A stretch of DNA of 64,000 nucleotides from the NCBI RefSeq assembly GCF_016406105.1, contig NZ_CP066308.1, positions 3,335,501 to 3,399,500 on the forward strand, written 5' to 3'. Position numbers and translations under genes: made by a program. The notes below the pieces were generated by a model. That model made no database searches and was not told the DNA's origin. It saw only the letters and a list, made by a program, of their open reading frames with translations. The stretch's first letter is position 1. Every line of letters starts with the position of its first letter. Positions 17,567 through 24,814 of the stretch are shown piece after piece. This DNA is from Brevibacillus composti. GTDB taxonomy: Bacteria; Bacillota; Bacilli; Brevibacillales; Brevibacillaceae.

Positions 17567-18940
17567 ATGGAATCGATCAGAGTGCGGCTCCGCTTCCTTT
17601 CCTATCCCCATGTAGCCGGAATTATCCTGCCATCCCTGCTCTGTCAAAAGCTGCAGCTTCGCCCGCGGCAAAAAATCCGCATTTCTCTGGGAAAACGGGA
17701 AGTGGTGGCCACGATCTTTCAAGACCGTCGTAATCCCGAAAGCAATGTCATCAAAGCAACAAGCATGCTGAAAACGGACTTGGGCATCCCGCACGGTGGT
17801 CTGATTCAGATAAAAAAAGAAGGAGAAACCCTGCGGATTGGTCCCGCAATTGGTATCGTCACAACCGGTCTCAAGCCGTCTCCCCGCCAGCCTATCGGTC
17901 AGCGCACATCATTCTTCTATAATCTGCTGCAGGCCCAGGAAGGAAAAGGCGTGTTTTATTACATTTTCGCGCCAGGCGACATCGATTGGGAGACCAATCG
18001 GGTCAGGGCCTGGTTCCTCAGACGATCCAAACAGGGAGAGTTCGTCTGGAAAAAGATGATCGCTCCTTTGCCCGACGTCGTCTACGACCGGATACCGTCC
18101 CGGACTGCGGAACGCCATGAAGCCGTCCAGGAGTTCAAAACGAAGCTGGCCAATTACAGCATGCCGATGTTTAACCAGGGTTTTTTCAATAAATGGGGCA
18201 TACATCAGCTCCTCTATCCCAATCCCGAGGTAAACGAATTTATCCCGGAAACGTACACCTCCCCGACCCTGCAAACCGTCCGTTCCCTCTTGCGCAAGTA
18301 CCCGATCGTCTATCTCAAGCCGAAAAACGGGAGTCTGGGCTACGGCATTCTGAAAATTGTCTCCCTGTCGCCTGGCGGCTATGAGCTCTCCTATCACAGT
18401 GGAAGCGGCAATGTAAAACGTCGCTTCTCCAAGCTGTCCGCCCTCTACCAGCATGTCTTTCGCACGCGCAGGCCGAGCGCCTATCTGGCGCAGCAAGGCA
18501 TCTCGCTATTGACCTTCCAGGGACGTCCTTTTGACTTCCGCGTCCACCTGCACAAAAATCTGCAAAACGAGTGGGTCGTCTCCTGCATGGCCGCCAAGGT
18601 AGCCGGTTCCGGAAGTGTGACCACTCACGTCAGAACGGGCGGAACCGTGATCCCCGGCGACGAGCTGTTGACGTACCTCTTCGGCAAGCAGAAGGCCCTG
18701 ATGAAGGAGCGCGTCTCCCAAGCCGCTATCCGGCTTGCCACCTCCATCGAGCAGGCCAAAGGCATGGACCTCGGCGAATTGGGGCTGGATATGGGCATCG
18801 ACAAACACGGGCATGTCTGGATGTTTGAAGCCAACTCCAAGCCTGGCCGTTCGATCTTCAAGCATGCCCGGCTGAAACAGGCGGATCTGGAATCCCGCAA
18901 CTTGCTGGTTGACTACAGCTGCTATCTGGCCAACTTTTAA
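17567..18940 (+). CDS. yheD: YheC/YheD family ATP-grasp protein, copy 3 (YheD-like)
   Basis: 457 residues, near the size of B. subtilis YheD (about 453). A beta-rich N-terminal domain (residues 1-105, ending RIGPAIGIVTTG) precedes the ATP-grasp domain with KPKNGSLGYGILKI (near 255), DFRVHLHKNLQNEWVVSCMA (near 330) and ELGLDMGIDKHGHVWMFEAN then SKPGR (near 415). In this copy the usual VQK of the second motif is LHK. SD GTAGGAGG lies 10 nt before the ATG, and copy 2 ends 14 nt upstream. Confidence 0.9.
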   Translation: MESIRVRLRFLSYPHVAGIILPSLLCQKLQLRPRQKIRISLGKREVVATIFQDRRNPESNVIKATSMLKTDLGIPHGGLIQIKKEGETLRIGPAIGIVTTGLKPSPRQPIGQRTSFFYNLLQAQEGKGVFYYIFAPGDIDWETNRVRAWFLRRSKQGEFVWKKMIAPLPDVVYDRIPSRTAERHEAVQEFKTKLANYSMPMFNQGFFNKWGIHQLLYPNPEVNEFIPETYTSPTLQTVRSLLRKYPIVYLKPKNGSLGYGILKIVSLSPGGYELSYHSGSGNVKRRFSKLSALYQHVFRTRRPSAYLAQQGISLLTFQGRPFDFRVHLHKNLQNEWVVSCMAAKVAGSGSVTTHVRTGGTVIPGDELLTYLFGKQKALMKERVSQAAIRLATSIEQAKGMDLGELGLDMGIDKHGHVWMFEANSKPGRSIFKHARLKQADLESRNLLVDYSCYLANF

Positions 18941-18977
18941 CAATCAACCGTACCACCGTAAGGAAGGAGGAACACCC

Positions 18978-20291
18978 ATGCCTCAATTGCGCTCCGGGTG
19001 GTTGACGATCCTCCCCGGCGGCCGTTGGTATTTGCAAGTTCCGCGTCAACATCTTCTCGCCCTGCGCGGGCGGAAAAAACTGCGGGCCAGTTTGGGACCG
19101 TTTCAAACAATCAAACGGGTGTCCCTCGGCCTTCCCAAACAACAGCCTGGCCGTATCCGTACCCGGATCAATTGGAAAGTGGGCAATGACACATTCAAGC
19201 TGGGACCGCTGATCGGAATCTTGACCGTGGGAAAGGGTCAGCATTTTTTGGGCAATCGGGAAAACTTTAAAGACATCGCGCTCACGGGAAAAAAACTGGG
19301 CGCTCTCGTCTACGTCTTTACCCCTGAAGGAATTGACTGGAGTAAAAAAACAGTGCGCGGCTACCTCTACGATGAACAGCAAGGGCTTTGGCTCGAAGAG
19401 ATGCTGCCTTTTCCACATGTGGTCTACAACCGGATTCCTTCGCGGAAAGCGGAAAAACGGACCGAAGTCCAGGAAACGCTGAGCCAATTTGACAGTCTGC
19501 AAAATGTCACGCTGTTTAACCGCTGTTTTTTTGACAAGCAGAAGCTGTTCCATACGTTGGGTGAATATGAGGAAGTGACGCCTTATCTGCCTGAAACGGC
19601 AAAGCTGGATTCGCTGTCACGCTTCCGCCAGTTTTGCCATCAGCATCGCTACGTCTACCTGAAGCCCGTGCTGGGCAAAGCAGGGGAAGGAATTATGCGC
19701 GTCGAGCAAAAGAAAAACGGCTGGGTCGTACATCGGCTCAAGGAACAGAAGGCCATTACCCGCCGGTTTGTTACGCTGGAAGGGGTATGGAAGCACGTGA
19801 AGGGGCATGCGGGAAGAAAACGCTACATCATGCAGCAGGGCATCGACCGCGCGAAGTACATGGGGAAACCCTTTGATGTCCGCGTGCTCGTGCAAAAAAA
19901 CGGAAAGGGGGAGTGGGGGGTGACCGGCATCGGCATCCGCAGGGCGGGCTCGCAAAGCATTACGACCCATGTGCCCCGCGGCGGCTCCATCCATTCACTC
20001 GGAACTGTCCTGCAAGCGATTTTTAAAGGGGAGGCGGAAGCGATTGAAGCGAGCATCAAAGAAACGGCGCTGACCATCGCGAGCGCTTTGAATCAGGCCA
20101 TAGCCGGACTTGCCGAAATGTCGATGGATCTCGGACTGACAAAGGAGGGGCGCCTCTGGCTGTTTGAGGCCAATGCCAAGCCGGAGAAATTCGACGAGCC
20201 TTCGATTCGCCGCATATCCCTGTCCAACATCATCCACTATTCGCAATACGTCTCCCGTCTCCAGAGCGGACGGGGAGCCGCCTCGGGGTAA
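18978..20291 (+). CDS. YheC/YheD family ATP-grasp protein, copy 4
   Basis: 437 residues. The N-terminal beta domain (about 1-80, ending KLGPLIGILTVG) precedes an ATP-grasp domain with KPVLGKAGEGIMRV (near 233), DVRVLVQKNGKGEWGVTGIG (near 300) and EMSMDLGLTKEGRLWLFEAN then AKPEK (near 390). The most diverged copy: the metal motif has EMSMDLG where the others have EFGIDLG or ELGxDxG, and the usual SKPGR is AKPEK. Key Glu and Asn are kept, so it is probably still a nucleotide-binding enzyme. SD AAGGAGG lies 8 nt before the ATG at 18978, which is preferred to an earlier in-frame ATG inside the copy 3 end. Confidence 0.9.
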   Translation: MPQLRSGWLTILPGGRWYLQVPRQHLLALRGRKKLRASLGPFQTIKRVSLGLPKQQPGRIRTRINWKVGNDTFKLGPLIGILTVGKGQHFLGNRENFKDIALTGKKLGALVYVFTPEGIDWSKKTVRGYLYDEQQGLWLEEMLPFPHVVYNRIPSRKAEKRTEVQETLSQFDSLQNVTLFNRCFFDKQKLFHTLGEYEEVTPYLPETAKLDSLSRFRQFCHQHRYVYLKPVLGKAGEGIMRVEQKKNGWVVHRLKEQKAITRRFVTLEGVWKHVKGHAGRKRYIMQQGIDRAKYMGKPFDVRVLVQKNGKGEWGVTGIGIRRAGSQSITTHVPRGGSIHSLGTVLQAIFKGEAEAIEASIKETALTIASALNQAIAGLAEMSMDLGLTKEGRLWLFEANAKPEKFDEPSIRRISLSNIIHYSQYVSRLQSGRGAASG

Positions 20292-20297
20292 CCGGCG

Positions 20298-20768
20298 ATG
20301 AAGCTGTTCACCGTTTTCCCCCATCTGCTCCCCTCGATCAAGGCGACCCTGCTCCGTTTTGTCAGAAGGGAAGGCGAACGGCGCATCACGGTCCAATCCA
20401 GAGACTGGCTGGGAGAGCTTTCCCCGGAATCGCTGAAAAGCCGGGACACCCGCCTGCTGCTCGCGGTAGAGGGAAAGCGTCTGGTCGGCCTGTTTGCCGT
20501 CTCGGACTGCGGTCTCGGCCACGCGTTTCTGGTCGTGGACAGAAGGTACCGGGGCCGCGGCGTGGGCAAGGCTTTGGCCGCCCGAATGTGCCGGCTTCTG
20601 CCCAAACTGTATGTCCGTGTCGCCATCGACAATGAACCTAGTCTGACGCTCTTTCGCAATCTCGGCTTCCAACCGGTAAAGGCAAGTATCGGTCCGACCG
20701 GCAAACCCACCCTCTGGTTTGCCTTTGGCCAGTGGACTCCGGAGGATTTGCACGTATCCGCGCCTTAG
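20298..20768 (+). CDS. GNAT family N-acetyltransferase
   Basis: 156 residues. The acetyl-CoA pyrophosphate-binding motif A is VDRRYRGRGVGKALAARM (about residues 79-96), preceded by the beta4 strand GHAFLVV and followed by the beta5 YVRVAIDNEPSLTLFRNLGF. It starts 6 nt after copy 4 of the YheC/D array and ends at a terminator, so it is the last gene of that operon. An acyl transfer onto the same product as the ATP-grasp enzymes is a reasonable guess, but no substrate can be read. Confidence 0.88.
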   Translation: MKLFTVFPHLLPSIKATLLRFVRREGERRITVQSRDWLGELSPESLKSRDTRLLLAVEGKRLVGLFAVSDCGLGHAFLVVDRRYRGRGVGKALAARMCRLLPKLYVRVAIDNEPSLTLFRNLGFQPVKASIGPTGKPTLWFAFGQWTPEDLHVSAP

Positions 20769-20770
20769 CG

Positions 20771-20819
20771 GGTCTTCCAGGCACGCCATCTCGGCGGCAT
20801 CGCTTGGGGGACCTTTTTT
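20771..20819 (+). terminator. terminator of the YheC/D operon
   Basis: GGTCTTCCA pairs with TGGGGGACC (two G-T pairs) around a 25-nt loop and is followed by six T, directly after the GNAT stop codon. Confidence 0.7.
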
Positions 20820-20857
20820 CTATCCGCCGGCCTAACCAAGCTGATGGTCGACGGCCC

Positions 20858-20889
20858 GCTGGACTGCTGGACTGCTGGACTCCCGGACT
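20858..20889. repeat. 8-bp tandem repeat, four units
   Basis: GCTGGACT occurs three times in tandem and a fourth degenerate unit CCCGGACT follows. It lies in the 70-nt space between the YheC/D terminator and the end of a convergent gene, so unit changes would not hit coding sequence. Confidence 0.7.
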
Positions 20890-21416
20890 CACGATGAAGA
20901 GACGGCCTGAACCGCCTCGTACAACTCGTGCAGGGAGGCGAGACTTTTTTCATCTACAGTGAATAAAATTTCACCAAAGCGGTACTGATCTCGTTCCGCT
21001 CCCAGCCATGTCCGCCGCTCCTCGTCCCACTGGGCACGGACGCATTCCTCCGTTTGGTCCAAATGATGGCGGACCGTCACATGGGTCTGAAGCTCGCAGC
21101 CAAAACGCTGCATGATCCGGGCATAGCGCTCGTCTTCCCGGGCCAGACGGTACAGGGCCATTTCGATCTGCAGCCAGCAGGTGACGTAGAAGTGAAACTC
21201 CAAAAACAAGGTATGCAGCGCCCGCGCGATCTCCCGCCGGCTCTCTTCATCCGATGAGCCGCCCGCTTGAGCAAGCGCTTGTCGGACATCCGCTTTTTTC
21301 AGTTGAATCAGGTCGTAGTGGCTGACGGCCCCCCGGTAAAATTTCCGCACGATGCTCCGCAGCATCTCCGGCGTGCGCGGCGCAAGTCCGCGGTATCGAT
21401 TCGGTACATCCCGCAT
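20889..21416 (-). CDS. hypothetical helical protein
   Basis: 175 residues, predicted mostly alpha-helical, with no signal peptide or membrane segment. It starts MRDVPNRYRGLAPRTPEML, a region rich in Arg, and has Glu/Arg/Leu-rich helices (ALHTLFLEFHFYVTCWLQIE). No domain was recognised. The SD is weak (GAGAG). It lies between the YheC/D operon (convergent) and the peroxiredoxin operon, whose terminator is at 21483-21516. Confidence 0.6.
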   Translation of the reverse strand: MRDVPNRYRGLAPRTPEMLRSIVRKFYRGAVSHYDLIQLKKADVRQALAQAGGSSDEESRREIARALHTLFLEFHFYVTCWLQIEMALYRLAREDERYARIMQRFGCELQTHVTVRHHLDQTEECVRAQWDEERRTWLGAERDQYRFGEILFTVDEKSLASLHELYEAVQAVSSS

Positions 21417-21482
21417 GCTTTCTCTCTCGCTTTCCCGCAGAAATCACGATTTTTCCCTCCATTGTACTCCATACACGGAAAC

Positions 21483-21516
21483 GAAAAAAAGCCTGCTGAT
21501 GGCGGTCAGCAGGCTA
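21483..21516 (-). terminator. terminator of the peroxiredoxin operon
   Basis: Minus strand AGCCTGCTGA / TCAGCAGGCT with a 6-nt loop and a run of seven T. Confidence 0.9.
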
Positions 21517-21540
21517 TTAAAGCATCGTATCGCGATTGTT

Positions 21541-22101
21541 TTACAAGGTTTTCATGCCAGGCTTCCAGTTCGCCGGGCAGAGACCGCCCGCTTGCAGGGC
21601 TTGCAGGATGCGCAGCGTTTCGGCTACGCTGCGGCCCACGTTCATGTCGGTCACGACTTGATAGCGCAGGATGCCTTCCGGGTCGATGATAAACAGTCCG
21701 CGGTGCGCGGCTCCTGTCTCTTCATCCAGCACGCCGTAGGCTTGTGCCGTTTTCTTGGTGATGTCGCTAGCCAGCGGGAAATTCACCTCGCCGATGCCTT
21801 GCTGGTCGCGGGGGGTGCGGATCCACGCGCGGTGCACGTGTACGCTGTCTACGGAGACACCCAGCACCTCGCAGTCCAAATCCTGGAATTCCTCGATGCT
21901 GTCGCTGAAGGAGGTCACCTCTGTCGGGCAGACGAAGGTGAAGTCGAACGGCCAGAAGAACAGGATCAGCCATTTGCCTTTGTAATCCGCCAGCGTCGCG
22001 CGCACATCCAGCGTCTCCAGATTTTTGGTCGTCACCATGTCGAAATCCGGTGCCGGTTTGCCGACTTGCAGTTGTACTCGATCGTTTGTATGGATGGTCA
22101 T
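21541..22101 (-). CDS. typical 2-Cys peroxiredoxin (AhpC/Prx1 family)
   Basis: 186 residues reducing hydrogen peroxide and organic peroxides. The peroxidatic Cys lies in FDFTFVCPTEV (near residue 58), and the resolving Cys is in GGLCPANWKPG (near 176). Thr and Arg partners of the active site (PTEV, and the Arg in the later helix) appear conserved. It is last in an operon after a reductase and a glutaredoxin-like protein, which together form a complete peroxide-reduction chain. A PerR-type operator pair precedes the operon. Confidence 0.95.
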   Translation of the reverse strand: MTIHTNDRVQLQVGKPAPDFDMVTTKNLETLDVRATLADYKGKWLILFFWPFDFTFVCPTEVTSFSDSIEEFQDLDCEVLGVSVDSVHVHRAWIRTPRDQQGIGEVNFPLASDITKKTAQAYGVLDEETGAAHRGLFIIDPEGILRYQVVTDMNVGRSVAETLRILQALQAGGLCPANWKPGMKTL

Positions 22102-22128
22102 GGTCGTTTCTCCTCTCGTGTTTACGCT

Positions 22129-22374
22129 TTATTCGGCGGCTTCCAGGGCAGCCAGTGCTTTTTTGATGCGGTTGGGATTGAAGCCGAGGATCTGCTTTTC
22201 GCCGATCACGGTCAACGGAACCGACATCATGCCGAGGCGGGCGAGTTCTTCGCGATACGCTTCATTCTCGTCGATATTGCGCTCCTCGTAAGAGATGTTC
22301 TGCTCCTCCAGATAGCCTTTCAATTGCTTGCAGAAACCGCAGTTGGTGCTGGAATAAACGATAGCTTGTGCCAT
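22129..22374 (-). CDS. glutaredoxin-like protein
   Basis: 81 residues with a CxxC active site, SSTNCGFCKQLKGYL (Cys near residues 12 and 15; the motif CGFC differs from the classic CPYC). A cis-Pro follows in MMSVPLTVIGEKQILGF. It is the NrdH/glutaredoxin size class. The second ATG (22374) is chosen because GGAGAG lies 8 nt upstream; the ATG two codons earlier is too close to the SD. Placed between reductase and peroxiredoxin, it probably carries electrons from one to the other. Confidence 0.92.
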   Translation of the reverse strand: MAQAIVYSSTNCGFCKQLKGYLEEQNISYEERNIDENEAYREELARLGMMSVPLTVIGEKQILGFNPNRIKKALAALEAAE

Positions 22375-22398
22375 GATCATACTCTCCTTTATACGCGA

Positions 22399-23322
22399 TT
22401 ATTTGTATTGCGGAACAATCTTGCTCCGCTTGTTGATGTACCGGTCCACAGCCATGGCGGCAATCGCTCCGTCTGCCGCTGCCACGACCGCCTGTTTCAC
22501 TGGCGTGCGCCGCACCTCGCCGGCGCCAAACACGCCAGGGACAGAGGATTGCATGTACTCGTCGAGAATCATGAAGCCTTCCTCATCGAGTGGCACCTGA
22601 TCTTCCAGAAAATCGGTACCCGGCTTGCTCCCCGACAAAAAGACGAACACCCCATCGACGGTGATCAGCTCCTCGCTGCCATCGGGATGGCGGACCTGCA
22701 CGCCTTGGACAGACTGTTCCCCGACGATCTCCACGGGACGCGTGCGGAACAAGAACTGCGTCTTCGGCAGCTCAGGCACTTCCTCTACGCCCTGCAGGTC
22801 CGGCCGCGGAACAATGAACACAATCCGATCGGCAAATTTGGTCAGAGCGTGGGCTTCCTCCAGTGCTTCTTCATTATCGCCGATGACCGCTACAGTTTTG
22901 CCTTCGTAAAAAGCGCCATCGCATGTGGCACATGTGCTGATGCCTCGCCCCAGCAGCCGTTCCTCTCCGGGCAGCATGCGGTTGCGCCCTTTGGAGCCGG
23001 TCGCGATGACGACCGCTTTGGCCTCGAAGGTTCCGTCCGCCGTGTAGACGCTTTTGACTTCATCCTCGACATCTACAGCGGTAATCGTGGTCTGGAGGAA
23101 TTCAGCGCCAAAACTCTCAGCCTGTCTGCGCATGATCTCGAGCAGTTCTTTTCCGGTACGCTCTCCTTCGGCACCGGGATAGTTGGCAATTTTATGAGTC
23201 AGGGCCAGCGCTCCCGTTCCGGGCGCTTTGTCGATGACCAGCGTTTTCAGGTTGCCGCGTGCTGTATAGATAGCGGCAGATGCACCTGCCGGTCCGGAAC
23301 CGATGATAATGACATCGTACAT
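22399..23322 (-). CDS. thioredoxin reductase-like flavoprotein with atypical NAD(P) region
   Basis: 307 residues. The FAD-binding start is GSGPAGASAAIYTARG, the redox-active pair is CATCDG (near 133-138), and the C-terminal FAD motif is GVFGAGEVRRTPVKQAVVAA. This is the low-Mr thioredoxin reductase fold. Where NADPH-linked enzymes carry GGGDSA and HRR, this protein has IGDNEEALEEA and VPRPDLQ, so the usual 2'-phosphate contacts are missing. It may use another donor (NADH, ferredoxin or a flavodoxin). First gene of the operon with glutaredoxin and peroxiredoxin. SD GGGGGA. Confidence 0.9.
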   Translation of the reverse strand: MYDVIIIGSGPAGASAAIYTARGNLKTLVIDKAPGTGALALTHKIANYPGAEGERTGKELLEIMRRQAESFGAEFLQTTITAVDVEDEVKSVYTADGTFEAKAVVIATGSKGRNRMLPGEERLLGRGISTCATCDGAFYEGKTVAVIGDNEEALEEAHALTKFADRIVFIVPRPDLQGVEEVPELPKTQFLFRTRPVEIVGEQSVQGVQVRHPDGSEELITVDGVFVFLSGSKPGTDFLEDQVPLDEEGFMILDEYMQSSVPGVFGAGEVRRTPVKQAVVAAADGAIAAMAVDRYINKRSKIVPQYK

Positions 23323-23352
23323 GCAGGTATCCCCCTCTCAGTGGACTTCTTT

Positions 23353-23367
23353 TTAAAATGATTATTA
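23353..23367. promoter_or_regulatory. PerR/Fur-family box, proximal
   Basis: TTAAAATGATTATTA matches the 7-1-7 PerR consensus TTATAATNATTATAA at 12 of 14 positions. It lies 31 nt upstream of the reductase start codon, just downstream of the predicted transcription start. Confidence 0.55.
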
Positions 23368-23383
23368 ACTAGGAACTATTATT

Positions 23384-23411
23384 ATTTTACTTAATACAAT
23401 CTGAAAGTCAA
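23384..23411 (-). promoter_or_regulatory. promoter of the peroxide-reduction operon
   Basis: Minus strand TTGACT (23406-23411), a 16-nt spacer and TAAAAT (23384-23389). It is bracketed by two PerR-like boxes. Confidence 0.65.
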
Positions 23412-23417
23412 TATCTT

Positions 23418-23434
23418 TTTAAAATCATTTTAAA
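23418..23434. promoter_or_regulatory. PerR/Fur-family box, distal (perfect palindrome)
   Basis: TTTAAAATCATTTTAAA is a perfect 8-1-8 inverted repeat. Its inner 15 bases match the PerR consensus at 12 of 14 positions. It lies immediately upstream of the -35 element. Confidence 0.55.
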
Positions 23435-23537
23435 AAAGAGGCAAATGACTCTTGCTTCTTTTCTTCAGATGCTTTACATTTTGTACAAGGAAACTCTTTT
23501 GAGGCACCCTCACATATCCGTACCCTTTGGAAAGAAT

Positions 23538-23559
23538 GCTGCCGCTGCTGGCAGCTTTT
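23538..23559 (+). terminator. hairpin with short T-run in the czcD leader
   Basis: GCTGCC / GGCAGC with a 6-nt loop and four T, 58 nt before the czcD start. It could be an attenuator or a weak terminator. No known metal riboswitch (such as yybP-ykoY) was recognised in the leader. Confidence 0.35.
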
Positions 23560-23616
23560 GTGCTTTATAGGCGGTGAGACCGTTTCTCAAATTCATGCGA
23601 GAGGAAGGTTGATCAG

Positions 23617-24588
23617 ATGAAAAAGGTAGACTTCCACCATCTGGATCACGTGAAAGATCAACAGACGTCGAAGAGAACGCTGTGGATTACTTTGTTTATT
23701 ACCTTGTTCTTTACCATCGTGGAGATTATCGGGGGGCTGCTCTCCAACTCCCTGGCCCTCCTGTCCGACTCGGCTCATATGATTTCGGACGTGCTCGCCC
23801 TGGGACTGAGCATGATCGCCATCTACATGGCCTCGCGGAAACCTAACAGCCGCTTCACCTTTGGATATCTGCGCTTTGAAATCATTGCCTCTTTTCTAAA
23901 TGGTCTGGCGCTGGCTGTGATCGCGGTGGGGATTTTCGTGGAGGGGATCAAGCGGATGATCACGCCGCAGGAGGTGGATCTGAAGCTGATGCTGACGATC
24001 GCCACGATCGGTTTGATCGTCAATATTGTGCTTACCGTGATGCTCCACCGCAGCACCAAGGAAGAGGAGAACCTGAACATCCAAAGCGCCTTGTGGCATT
24101 TTATCGGCGATTTGCTCAGCTCGGTCGGGGTCATCGTTTCCGCCATCATTATTTTTTTCACCGGGTACCTCGTGTTTGACCCGCTGATCAGCATGGTGAT
24201 CGGGGGCATTATCTTCACCGGGGGAGCCAAGATTATCCGCGCTTCCTACCTGATCATCATGGAGTCGGTCCCGGAAAAATTTGATCTGGAAGAAATCCGC
24301 CAGGACATCGCCAGCGTCGAGGGCGTGGAGGACGTCCATGAGATGCACCTCTGGGCGATTTCGACGGACCACTATTCGATCACCGCTCACGTCTTTGTGA
24401 GGGAAGACATCCAGCCCTTCTGCGTCATTCTGGCGGTGAACGAAACCTTGAAGAGCAAATACGGCATCAATCACTCCACGATACAGGTGGAGCACGCCCA
24501 ATTCCACGACCACGGGGAGTACGGCAAGCAGTTTTTGCAGCAGCGGGAAAGCTCCTCTCTCCCGCAGCCGGACCCGACAGCGGAATAA
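23617..24588 (+). CDS. czcD: cation diffusion facilitator (CzcD-like zinc/cobalt exporter)
   Basis: 323 residues with six membrane segments and a cytosolic C-terminal domain. The two transport-site His/Asp pairs are visible: SDSAHMISDVLAL in TM2 and WHFIGDLLSSVGV in TM5. A short N-terminal His/Asp stretch (DFHHLDH) and a C-terminal QFHDHGEYG may bind metal. It exchanges Zn2+ (or Co2+, Cd2+) for protons. SD GAGAGGAAGG. It is divergent from the peroxide-reduction operon across a 294-nt region and ends at a strong terminator. Confidence 0.93.
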   Translation: MKKVDFHHLDHVKDQQTSKRTLWITLFITLFFTIVEIIGGLLSNSLALLSDSAHMISDVLALGLSMIAIYMASRKPNSRFTFGYLRFEIIASFLNGLALAVIAVGIFVEGIKRMITPQEVDLKLMLTIATIGLIVNIVLTVMLHRSTKEEENLNIQSALWHFIGDLLSSVGVIVSAIIIFFTGYLVFDPLISMVIGGIIFTGGAKIIRASYLIIMESVPEKFDLEEIRQDIASVEGVEDVHEMHLWAISTDHYSITAHVFVREDIQPFCVILAVNETLKSKYGINHSTIQVEHAQFHDHGEYGKQFLQQRESSSLPQPDPTAE

Positions 24589-24598
24589 GCAGGCACAG

Positions 24599-24652
24599 AA
24601 AAAAGAGGCGGCCCCGCACGCAGATGACGCTGCGGCATGGGCTGCCTCTTTT
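24599..24652 (+). terminator. czcD terminator
   Basis: AAAAGAGGC-GCCC pairs with GGGC-GCCTCTTTT; an inner CGCAG/CTGCG stem closes the loop. The outer A/T arms make it usable from either strand. Confidence 0.85.
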
Positions 24653-24814
24653 CACATTGTTTACATAATTATTTTGCGATTTCGAATACAAGCGAATGGA
24701 TTGACGAGTCTCGCCATTCCAGCTACAGTAGCCCTATCGCTTCACTGCCAAAAAGCATCAAAGCCAAGTCGCAGAAAAGCGGAGATGCATATACAGCTAG
24801 GAGTTGTAGTCCAC

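Noticed and set aside
20858-20889. Tandem 8-bp repeats as a possible CRISPR or attachment site
   Set aside because: Units are contiguous without spacers, only four, and no integrase or Cas gene is nearby; treated as a simple tandem repeat.
23440-23616. Metal riboswitch in the czcD leader
   Set aside because: One short hairpin with four T was seen, but none of the conserved elements of yybP-ykoY or other metal-sensing leaders could be placed.
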